DNA of 18,654 nucleotides from Thermoplasmata archaeon UBA184 (GTDB lineage: Archaea; Thermoplasmatota; Thermoplasmata; Lutacidiplasmatales; UBA184). Numbering within the stretch: position 1 is the stretch's first letter; every line of letters begins with the position of its first letter. Location of the stretch: NCBI GenBank assembly GCA_002495185.1, contig DAEB01000037.1:3379-22032 (forward strand). Reading direction: 5' to 3'. The notes beneath the pieces are model-generated. The model was not told where the DNA came from and made no database searches. It worked only from the letters and a program-made list of their open reading frames with translations. Positions 13,048 through 18,553 of the stretch are shown here, in pieces. The position numbers and the translations under genes are program-made.

Positions 13048-14468
13048 CGGAACCCCCGTTCGAGAATCGAAACGGTCACCGACGACCCCGTCCCGGCGTG
13101 GCTGTGGATGGCGCCCCGCCGCGGCTGCTTCAGCTGCAGCGTCGGGTCGCCGAAATGCTTCGCCACCGTGCCCTGAAGTTGCCAGAAGGCGAAAACGGCC
13201 TGCATGAGACCAGTGGCGCCCACCGGGTGGCCGCACGCGATGAGGCCCCCGGAGGGGTTCACGGGGATCGTCCCCGCGTTCGGGACGGGGAAACCGTAGT
13301 CGATCCCCTTGAGGAACGGGTCACCGTGCTCGACGAAGTCGTAGCCTTCCCCGTAGCGACAGAGTCCGAGGTCCTCGTACGTCTGGATCTCGCTCGAAGC
13401 GTAGGCGTCGTGGAGCTCGATGAAGTCGAGCTCCCGAATCGGTCGCGTGATCCCGGCCATCCGGTACGCCTCGATCCCCGCCGAGCGACCGGCCCGGAAC
13501 GAGTGGACTCCCGGGTACGGGAGGTCCTCGTAGTCCTTCGCTTTCTCGTGCGGGAGAAGCGGTACGTGGCCGAACGGTCGGTCGGCGAGCCGCATGGTGT
13601 CGGTGCCGCATCCGACGCCGGTGATCTGGACCGGTTTGTCGGTGAACTCCTTCGCGCGGGCTTCGTCGCACAGAATGACGCAGGCCGCCCCGTCGCTCAT
13701 GGTGCAGATCTGCTCGCGCGTGAGCGGGAAGCTGATCATCTCCGACGCGAGGACGTCGTCGACCGTGAGCCGCTTCGGGTACTGTGCGTACGGGTTGTGG
13801 AGCGCGTTCGTGTGGTTCTTGACGGAGACGAGGCTCATGATGCGGCTCCCCTCGGCGATGGCGAGGCGCTGTGCCTCGCGTTCGTCCTTCACGTTCGCGA
13901 ACCGGCCGAGCCGAAGGTACTCGTAGATGTGCCGGACGACCATGAGCGCGTAGTAGCCCGTGTAGAATCCGCCGAGGGGAAAGTCGAAGTTCGTGTCGGA
14001 CGCGAGGGCGATGAACTCGTTCCCCTTCCACGTCGGCACGCGGCTCATCGTCTCGAACCCCGCGGCGAGGCAGACGTCCATCCTCCCGCTCGCCACCGCC
14101 TCGTACGCCGCCTGGAAGCACTCGCCGCCCGTGGCGCCGCCCCACTCGATCCGGACCGACCCCTTGGGGTTCATTCCCAGGTAGTCCTGGACCATGCTCG
14201 CCGCCTTCAGCTGCCGTGCGAAGTGGTCGGAGAAGTAGGAGATCCGAGTACCGTCGATCCGGTCGGCCGTGAGGTTCGGGATCCCTTTGAGCGCGTAGTC
14301 GTACGCCCTCTTGACCATCAGGCGGAAGTCCATCGCGGGATGCGCCTTCGCGAACTTCGTCACGCCTCCCGTGACCATGTAGACGCGCCGTCCTCGCGGA
14401 GGCGCGCTCGGGCGAGGGGTCGAGGTTCGGGAGACGCTTTTCGAGCTTCTCTTTGGACGAGCGGGCAC
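13044..14468 (-). CDS. SCP2-type thiolase-like protein without canonical nucleophilic cysteine
   Basis: A thiolase-superfamily protein of up to 474 residues. SCP2-like motifs are clear: ELHDAYASSEIQTYEDLGLC (351-370), NPSGGLIACGHPVGATGLMQ (404-423, His414) and AAGFETM near 135-141. At the nucleophile, normally CSTG or CASG, the sequence is WGGATGG: glycine 111 occupies the cysteine position. A cysteine (Cys117) lies six residues later. The second catalytic cysteine region near the C-terminus reads SHAGTG (456-461). It may therefore not be a Claisen-condensing thiolase. Thiolase-like aldolases such as Ltp2, which work with DUF35 partners, are a precedent. GTG 14468 follows GAGGGA; it adds a 28-residue basic N-terminal tail before the fold. 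ATG 14378 would be too late. Confidence 0.88.
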   Translation of the reverse strand: MPARPKRSSKSVSRTSTPRPSAPPRGRRVYMVTGGVTKFAKAHPAMDFRLMVKRAYDYALKGIPNLTADRIDGTRISYFSDHFARQLKAASMVQDYLGMNPKGSVRIEWGGATGGECFQAAYEAVASGRMDVCLAAGFETMSRVPTWKGNEFIALASDTNFDFPLGGFYTGYYALMVVRHIYEYLRLGRFANVKDEREAQRLAIAEGSRIMSLVSVKNHTNALHNPYAQYPKRLTVDDVLASEMISFPLTREQICTMSDGAACVILCDEARAKEFTDKPVQITGVGCGTDTMRLADRPFGHVPLLPHEKAKDYEDLPYPGVHSFRAGRSAGIEAYRMAGITRPIRELDFIELHDAYASSEIQTYEDLGLCRYGEGYDFVEHGDPFLKGIDYGFPVPNAGTIPVNPSGGLIACGHPVGATGLMQAVFAFWQLQGTVAKHFGDPTLQLKQPRRGAIHSHAGTGSSVTVSILERGFR

Positions 14469-14498
14469 GGTGATTCCCTCGCGCGGGCCAACCGGGTC

Positions 14499-14513
14499 GC
14501 CTTCATAACCTTC
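14499..14513 (-). promoter_or_regulatory. Putative promoter of the thiolase-DUF35 operon
   Basis: The minus strand reads AAGGTTATGAAGG, centred about 38 bp before GTG 14468. That gives a leader of about 12 nt containing the Shine-Dalgarno-like GAGGGA. Confidence 0.45.
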
Positions 14514-14545
14514 TCACGAGAACGCGCGGGCGGGCGGCGTCGGAA

Positions 14546-14556
14546 CCGTTTAACGC
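14546..14556 (+). promoter_or_regulatory. TATA-like element of argF
   Basis: CCGTTTAACGC, with GTTTAACG at 14548-14555, is centred 26-27 bp before ATG 14578. It fits a leaderless mRNA. Confidence 0.6.
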
Positions 14557-14577
14557 GACGAACCGCTCGACGGAGCG

Positions 14578-15543
14578 ATGGCGCGTCGGCCGGTCCCCCC
14601 GAAGGACCTTCTGTCGGTCTCGGACATCGCGAGCGACCTCGACCGTCTCCTGGTCCGGGCGGAGGCGCTGAAGACGGAGCGGGCTCGCGGAGTGAAGCGG
14701 CCGCTGTTGGCCGGACGGAACCTGGGCATGATCTTCGAAAAGCCGTCCACCCGGACGCGCGTGTCGTTCGAGGTCGCGATGAACGATCTGGGGGGTCACG
14801 CGATCTACCTTTCCTCGAGGGACCTCCAGCTCGGCCGCGGAGAGACGATCGCGGACACCGCCCGGGTTCTCTCCCGGTTTGTGGACGCCGTATCGTACCG
14901 GGCGTTTCACCACGCGGACATGGTCGAGCTCGCCCGCTGGGCCTCGGTCCCGGTGATCAACGCGCTCGACGACCTCGAGCATCCGTGCCAGGTCACCGCG
15001 GACCTTCTGACGATGCGCGAGCGCTGGCGGGGACGGTTCGCCGGTCGCCGGCTCGCCTGGGTCGGGGACGGGAACAACGTCCTCCACTCTCTGCTGCTCG
15101 GTGCAGCGGCCGTCGGGCTCAGCCTCTCCGTCGCGACCCCGAGCGGTTACCGCCCCCAACCCGAGTACGTGCGAGCCGCCGAGGTGCTGACCCGGGGGAC
15201 CAAGGCGACGGTCTCCCTCACGACCGACCCGGAGGAAGCGGTCCGGGGCGCCGACGCGATCTACACGGACGTGTGGGTATCGATGGGGGAGGAGTCCGAG
15301 ACGAAGGCGCGCGAAGAAGCGTTCCGGGGATTCCAGGTGAACGACGCGCTCGTCGCGCTTGCAAAAGCCTCGGCCTTCGTGCTCCATGACCTCCCGGCCC
15401 ACCGAGGGCAGGAGATCACGGACTCCGTCCTGGACGGACCCCGTTCGGCCGCGTGGGACCAGGCGGAGAACCGCCTTCACGCCCAGAAAGCGATCCTCGA
15501 GAGGTTCCTCGGACCGAGGACTCGACCGCGCGTGCGGCAGTGA
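14578..15543 (+). CDS. argF: Ornithine carbamoyltransferase
   Basis: Transfers the carbamoyl group of carbamoyl phosphate to ornithine, giving citrulline for arginine synthesis. The 321-residue product has KPSTRTRVSFE (55-65, carbamoyl phosphate site), LEHPCQVTADL (133-143) and DVWVSMG (231-237), the loop that selects ornithine over other amine acceptors. The C-terminal signature normally reading HCLPAHRG is HDLPAHRG (270-277): Asp271 replaces the cysteine that packs against the ornithine amine in characterised enzymes. Length and overall match are normal, so OTC is the best call, but a related carbamoyltransferase acting on a different amine cannot be excluded. ATG 14578 has a TATA-like element 26-27 bp upstream. 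No other arginine gene is in the window; a small membrane protein gene follows after 28 bp. Confidence 0.92.
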   Translation: MARRPVPPKDLLSVSDIASDLDRLLVRAEALKTERARGVKRPLLAGRNLGMIFEKPSTRTRVSFEVAMNDLGGHAIYLSSRDLQLGRGETIADTARVLSRFVDAVSYRAFHHADMVELARWASVPVINALDDLEHPCQVTADLLTMRERWRGRFAGRRLAWVGDGNNVLHSLLLGAAAVGLSLSVATPSGYRPQPEYVRAAEVLTRGTKATVSLTTDPEEAVRGADAIYTDVWVSMGEESETKAREEAFRGFQVNDALVALAKASAFVLHDLPAHRGQEITDSVLDGPRSAAWDQAENRLHAQKAILERFLGPRTRPRVRQ

Positions 15544-15571
15544 CCGCTCCGGCGCAAGCGAGGTTCCGGTC

Positions 15572-15949
15572 GTGAACGATTACTCGCACCGCGACCGCCG
15601 GGCGCAGCGGGAGGCCGACCGTGTGACCTTCGCCGTCGTGGGCGTCACGGCCGGACTCACCATCGTCGCGCTCGCATTCCCACCGCCCTGGATCGGCGTC
15701 GCGTGCGTGGTCGCCCTCGCGGTCGTCGGGTTCGTCTGCATGAGCTGGTCCGACCGGACGCTCGACAGCTACTCGAACGACCTCAGTGCGGCTCGGGAGG
15801 GACGGCTCTCGGACGGCTTCGCGCGGGCCGAGACCGCCTCCCCCGCCGGCGCCGAACGCCGTCCGGACGCCCCTCCGTCGCGGTCCCCTCACTCCCGGAA
15901 AAGGGCGCCGACGAGCGGCGGAGCGGGGTCGGACCGACCTCCCCGCTAG
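15572..15949 (+). CDS. Small membrane protein with two predicted TM helices
   Basis: A 125-residue protein starting at GTG 15572, chosen because GAGGT (15560-15564) lies 7 nt upstream. A charged N-terminus (HRDRRAQREADR) leads into two hydrophobic helices at about 19-36 and 39-58, separated by a short FPPPW turn. The remainder (60-125) is hydrophilic, then Pro/Ser/Arg/Gly-rich and probably disordered. No family recognised. It starts 28 bp after argF on the same strand and has no visible promoter of its own, so it may be co-transcribed. It converges on the MBF1 gene, with 16 bp between the stops. Confidence 0.66.
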   Translation: MNDYSHRDRRAQREADRVTFAVVGVTAGLTIVALAFPPPWIGVACVVALAVVGFVCMSWSDRTLDSYSNDLSAAREGRLSDGFARAETASPAGAERRPDAPPSRSPHSRKRAPTSGGAGSDRPPR

Positions 15950-15965
15950 TCGAATTCGGGGCGGT

Positions 15966-16424
15966 TCAGCGCTTCGTCGACCCCTCGGGCTCGGCTCTCA
16001 GCCGAACCTTGAGGACGTGCTCCAGCTTCCGGACGAGCGCGTCCGGAGGACGGAAGCTCCCCGACTCGATCTTGAGGACGACCGACTTCTTTTCGTTCAG
16101 CATCTTGCCGAGAACCTCGGGCGTCCACTGGAGGGACTCGCGGGCGAGACGGATCTTCCGGTTCCAGTCCGGGGCGAGCTCGAGCTCCCCGATCTCTTGG
16201 TAGAGGTCTCGTTCCTCGAGCCGGCGGCGCCCACCGGTCGGCCGGCTGACGGTCACTCCGGGACGGAAGGGGGTTCGACCTTCGGCCTCCGGCGAAGCCG
16301 CCGGCGAAGCCGGGTCGACCGGAGTGCCGAACCGGGCGCAGTCCGGGCACAAGGAGAGGACTGAGTGCTCGAGTCGAACCCGGCTCGTGGACGGTACGTC
16401 CTTTCCGCACATCTCACAGAGCAT
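15966..16424 (-). CDS. mbf1: MBF1-like regulator: zinc ribbon plus XRE helix-turn-helix
   Basis: Archaeal MBF1 is a conserved transcription- or translation-associated DNA-binding protein. The 152-residue product has an N-terminal zinc ribbon (Cys3, Cys6, Cys26, Cys29; MLCEMCGKD and LCPDCARFG), a Pro/Ala linker (about 35-65), and an XRE-type helix-turn-helix at about 89-142 (WNRKIRLARESLQWTPEVLG, LNEKKSVVLKIESGSFRPPD). I chose ATG 16424 over GTG 16433 because AGGTGA (16435-16430) is a near-ideal Shine-Dalgarno 5 nt before it. That site overlaps the stop codon of the upstream thioesterase gene, so translation is coupled. A 12-bp tandem duplication encodes part of the linker. Confidence 0.9.
   Translation of the reverse strand: MLCEMCGKDVPSTSRVRLEHSVLSLCPDCARFGTPVDPASPAASPEAEGRTPFRPGVTVSRPTGGRRRLEERDLYQEIGELELAPDWNRKIRLARESLQWTPEVLGKMLNEKKSVVLKIESGSFRPPDALVRKLEHVLKVRLRAEPEGSTKR
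16289..16312. repeat. Tandem 12-bp duplication within the MBF1 linker
   Basis: CCGGCGAAGCCG occurs twice back to back (16289-16300, 16301-16312). It is in frame and encodes the Pro/Ala/Ser linker between zinc ribbon and helix-turn-helix, where length changes should be tolerated. Confidence 0.8.
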
Positions 16425-16433
16425 CGCACTCAC

Positions 16434-16919
16434 CTACGACGACGGCCGGTGCCGAGTCCTCCGACGTTCTTCCATCCTTCGGCGGCCGTCCTCGAACCGA
16501 GACCTCTCCTCGACCGTTTCGAAGAGGAGCGGGGGAACCGGAACCGGGCGTCCGTTCGCATCCACCGCGACCATCGTGACGAACGCCTCCCCGACCGGGC
16601 GCGCGTCCCCTCCGTGGGTCGACTCCGCGCGCACGCGGACCCAGACCTCCATCGAGGAGGTCCCGACGTACGTGAGTTCGGCGTCGAAGTCGACGACGTC
16701 CCCCACGTGGACCGGAGAGAGGAAGTCGACCCGGTCGAACGACGCGGTGACGCAGCTCGCCTGGGAGTGTCGGGCCGCCGTGATGTAGGCGACCCGGTCG
16801 ATCTCGGCGAGGATCGTCCCTCCGAAGACGTTGCCCGCGAAGTTCACGTCCGTCGGCACCATGAGGCGCGTCGTCGTCGCGCGGGACGATCTCACGGTGG
16901 AAGCGACAAGATCCGGCAC
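16434..16919 (-). CDS. Acyl-CoA thioesterase, hotdog fold
   Basis: A YciA/ACOT-type hotdog thioesterase that would hydrolyse acyl-CoA to free acid and CoA. The signature is VPTDVNFAGNVFGGTILAEIDRVAY: Asn30 and Asp41 by local numbering match the family's NxxGG...D catalytic helix. SFDRVDFLSPVHVGDVVDF and the following strands complete the fold. The start is uncertain. GTG 16919 gives 161 residues, the normal size. GTG 16895 is possible; the frame remains open to ATG 17033, but that extension has no family character. The C-terminus is a basic tail (RRRMEERRRTRHRPSS). The TAG stop overlaps the ribosome binding site of the MBF1 gene, making a two-gene operon. Confidence 0.86.
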   Translation of the reverse strand: MPDLVASTVRSSRATTTRLMVPTDVNFAGNVFGGTILAEIDRVAYITAARHSQASCVTASFDRVDFLSPVHVGDVVDFDAELTYVGTSSMEVWVRVRAESTHGGDARPVGEAFVTMVAVDANGRPVPVPPLLFETVEERSRFEDGRRRMEERRRTRHRPSS

Positions 16920-17122
16920 GTGCTCCGCCTCGCGTCGGGGCGAAAGGTCGACGAGGCGACTCGCTAAAGCGATTGCGCCGGGGCCCGCGGGCTTCTCGCG
17001 TGTCGACCATGATTGCGGCTCTTCCGCTCGCAATCCGGTCGGTGGTCCCGGGGCCCGAGGGCCCGCGCGAATCCCCCGAGGGCCTCACCGGGCGGAACGG
17101 GCCGCGGCCACCCTAGACCGTC
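16920..17122. other. Intergenic stretch between the padR and thioesterase operons
   Basis: About 200 bp without a convincing gene. On the minus strand GCTTTAGCG near 16962-16970 is the only TATA-like site for the thioesterase operon. GCCCGCGGGC (16983-16992) is a palindrome, and GGGCC/GGCCC (17051-17055/17060-17064) forms a short hairpin that could end the padR transcript. Confidence 0.4.
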
Positions 17123-17407
17123 CTACGGGTATTCGTCGCCCCAGAACGCGCGCCGGAACCGGCGCCCGAGGGAGATCCCCCACAGTACCCACATCACGAT
17201 GACGAGCGCCGGTACGAGGAGGAAGGAGACGAGGACGATCGCGAAGTTCTGGTACCAGGCGAATCGTCCGGCGAGGAAGGCCAGGTAGAGGATCACCCAG
17301 ACGAGACCGCCGACCAGGAGAGCGACGGTGGCGATGATCCGGATCTTGAGACCGCGGAAGAATGGCACCGTCTCCGCGGGTCCGAGCGGGTATCGATCCG
17401 GCCTCAT
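17123..17407 (-). CDS. Small membrane protein linked to PadR
   Basis: A 94-residue protein with two long hydrophobic segments, about 22-46 (IRIIATVALLVGGLVWVILY) and 54-78 (FAIVLVSFLLVPALVIVMWV), separated by a short aromatic loop, and a basic cytoplasmic-looking end (GRRFRRAFWGDEYP). Arg/Lys placement suggests both termini face the cytoplasm. No family recognised. Its ATG 17407 overlaps the padR stop (ATGA), so it is translated from the padR mRNA and should respond to the same signal. A PadR partner of this kind is often an exporter or a membrane sensor, but two helices alone do not identify a function. Confidence 0.78.
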   Translation of the reverse strand: MRPDRYPLGPAETVPFFRGLKIRIIATVALLVGGLVWVILYLAFLAGRFAWYQNFAIVLVSFLLVPALVIVMWVLWGISLGRRFRRAFWGDEYP

Positions 17408-17847
17408 CGTCCGCCTCCCGCACTTCGGTCAGCGAGCTCGCCGAGCCGCTTCGATGCCGAGCGCAGCCGGTCCCCCATCCCCTTGAGGTCCGACCGACCT
17501 CCCCGGCCGACGTCCTCGAGATAGGCGATGTACGCCTCCATCTCGGAGAGCGCTTCCTGCGGAGAGCGTGGGCCCCGGCCGACCCAGTCCCGGACCCAAT
17601 CGGGTCCGCGACGGCCGGAGTCGGTCAGCTCGTACCGTCCGTCGTCGCGCTTCACCACGAGCTTCTCCTCGACCAATTGGTCGAGCAACGGATAGATCGA
17701 CCCGGGAGACGGGCGCCACCAGCCCATCGTCATCCGGTCCATTTGCTCCATGACCTCGGCGCCGTTCATCGGACCCCGCTCCAAGAGTTGCAGGACCCAG
17801 ACACGGAGACCTCGCCGGTGCTTCGAGCCCCAACCGTACGCCCACAT
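17404..17847 (-). CDS. PadR-family transcriptional regulator
   Basis: A 147-residue PadR regulator. The winged helix-turn-helix is at about 10-80: LRVWVLQLLERGPMNGAEVM, then WWRPSPGSIYPLLDQLVEEKLV (the recognition helix of PadR proteins) and the wing KRDDGRYELTDSGRR. The C-terminal helical part (about 97-140) would form the dimer. ATG 17847 is preferred: a TATA box lies 30 bp upstream and the fold begins soon after, while the in-frame extension to 17922 would cross the promoter. A symmetrical dyad lies exactly on that TATA box, so autorepression is likely. The ligand is unknown. Downstream, the small membrane protein gene overlaps as ATGA. A VOC-family gene is divergent. Confidence 0.93.
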   Translation of the reverse strand: MWAYGWGSKHRRGLRVWVLQLLERGPMNGAEVMEQMDRMTMGWWRPSPGSIYPLLDQLVEEKLVVKRDDGRYELTDSGRRGPDWVRDWVGRGPRSPQEALSEMEAYIAYLEDVGRGGRSDLKGMGDRLRSASKRLGELADRSAGGGR

Positions 17848-17850
17848 AGT

Positions 17851-17888
17851 CGAAAATCCGATATCGATAATTCGATATAACGGTTTCG
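17851..17888. promoter_or_regulatory. Operator-like dyad on the padR TATA box
   Basis: ATATCGATAATTCGATAT (17861-17878) is a perfect 7-4-7 inverted repeat. Outer arms CGAAA (17851-17855) and TTTCG (17884-17888) share the same centre, 17869.5. The padR TATA box (minus strand TTATAT, about 17880-17875) is inside the dyad, 30 bp before ATG 17847. Repression by occlusion of TBP is inferred. Confidence 0.72.
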
Positions 17889-17975
17889 TTGCGCACGATG
17901 GTGAGGCGACCCGTTTCGCCACCTCCCCGGGGCTTCAAAGCGCCGGGAGGCTCTGGGAAGGAGCGAGGAGTATTC

Positions 17976-18401
17976 ATGTCGCCGTCGTCGAAGACGAAGA
18001 AGCCGAGCGCGAGCCGAGCGAAACCAACTCTTCCGAAGTCGTACGTCGCGACCGTCGCCGTGATCGTGTCCGACCGGAAGAAGGCGACCGAGTGGTACAC
18101 TCAGCGGCTGGGGCTCGACTTGGTGGAGAGCATGGACCACTGGGTCGCGGTCGGACGAAAAGGAAAGGGCGGGCTGCTCCACCTTTGTCAGATCTCGGAG
18201 TTCGAGCCGAACGCGACGCTCGAGCCGGGGAACTCGGGGATCACCCTTCGGCTTCCCGGCACGGACTTCGTCGCCTCGTGCACCGCGCTCAAGTCGAACG
18301 GCGTCGAGTTCGTCGAGGGACCAAAGAAGGAGTCCTGGGGCTGGTACGCGACGATCCGCGACCCGGACGGAAACGAGCTGTTCCTGATGCCGGATCTTTG
18401 A
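17976..18401 (+). CDS. VOC-superfamily (glyoxalase/dioxygenase-like) protein
   Basis: A 141-residue single-domain vicinal-oxygen-chelate protein. The domain runs from about 23 to 141: YVATVAVIVSDRKKATEWYTQ, GLLHLCQIS with His69 as a possible metal ligand, GNSGITLRLP, and the typical end RDPDGNELFLMPDL with Glu134 as another ligand. The usual first ligand position near residue 28 is not histidine, so metal binding and substrate are unclear; glyoxalase, dioxygenase and drug-binding functions all occur in this fold. Residues 1-22 are a Ser/Lys-rich tail. ATG 17976 is chosen because GAGGAG (17965-17970) lies 5 nt upstream; the in-frame extension back to 17889 has no family character. The gene is divergent from padR and may share its operator region. 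Confidence 0.86.
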   Translation: MSPSSKTKKPSASRAKPTLPKSYVATVAVIVSDRKKATEWYTQRLGLDLVESMDHWVAVGRKGKGGLLHLCQISEFEPNATLEPGNSGITLRLPGTDFVASCTALKSNGVEFVEGPKKESWGWYATIRDPDGNELFLMPDL

Positions 18402-18430
18402 GGGCGCGCCCCAGAACGTCCGCGGACCGC

Positions 18431-18447
18431 GACCGGTGGCCCCGGTC
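18431..18447 (+). terminator. Possible transcript-end hairpin after the VOC gene
   Basis: GACCGG and CCGGTC are 6-bp arms around a 5-nt loop, 30 bp after the VOC stop. There is no T-run, so the role is inferred from position only. Confidence 0.3.
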
Positions 18448-18461
18448 CGGCCCGCGCCCGG

Positions 18462-18489
18462 GAGGGAAATCGATCGGCCGGTTTCCCTC
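18462..18489. repeat. Strong hairpin upstream of the EF-1alpha promoter
   Basis: GAGGGAAATCG (18462-18472) pairs with CGGTTTCCCTC (18479-18489): an 11-bp stem with one G-T pair and a 6-nt loop. It ends about 20 bp before the EF-1alpha TATA box, so it could be the VOC terminator or a control site for EF-1alpha. Confidence 0.55.
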
Positions 18490-18507
18490 GGTGGTTTGGT
18501 GAGACAA

Positions 18508-18521
18508 CGCCTATATAGGGG
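18508..18521 (+). promoter_or_regulatory. TATA box of the EF-1alpha gene
   Basis: CCTATATAGG (18510-18519), itself a palindrome, is the strongest TATA match in the window. Its centre is about 39 bp before ATG 18554, implying a start near 18541 and a leader of about 13 nt. Confidence 0.72.
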
Positions 18522-18553
18522 GACCAACTGGGCGCGCCCGGAGCCTTCAGAAA

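Noticed and set aside
13098..15389. 763-codon + strand frame across the thiolase and argF
   Set aside because: It is antisense to the thiolase and out of frame with argF, both of which have full signatures.
14503..15480. 325-codon minus-strand frame opposite argF
   Set aside because: No domain character; argF is well supported on the other strand.
16983..16992. GCCCGCGGGC palindrome as an operator
   Set aside because: Short GC palindromes are common by chance at this composition, and it has no defined position relative to a promoter.
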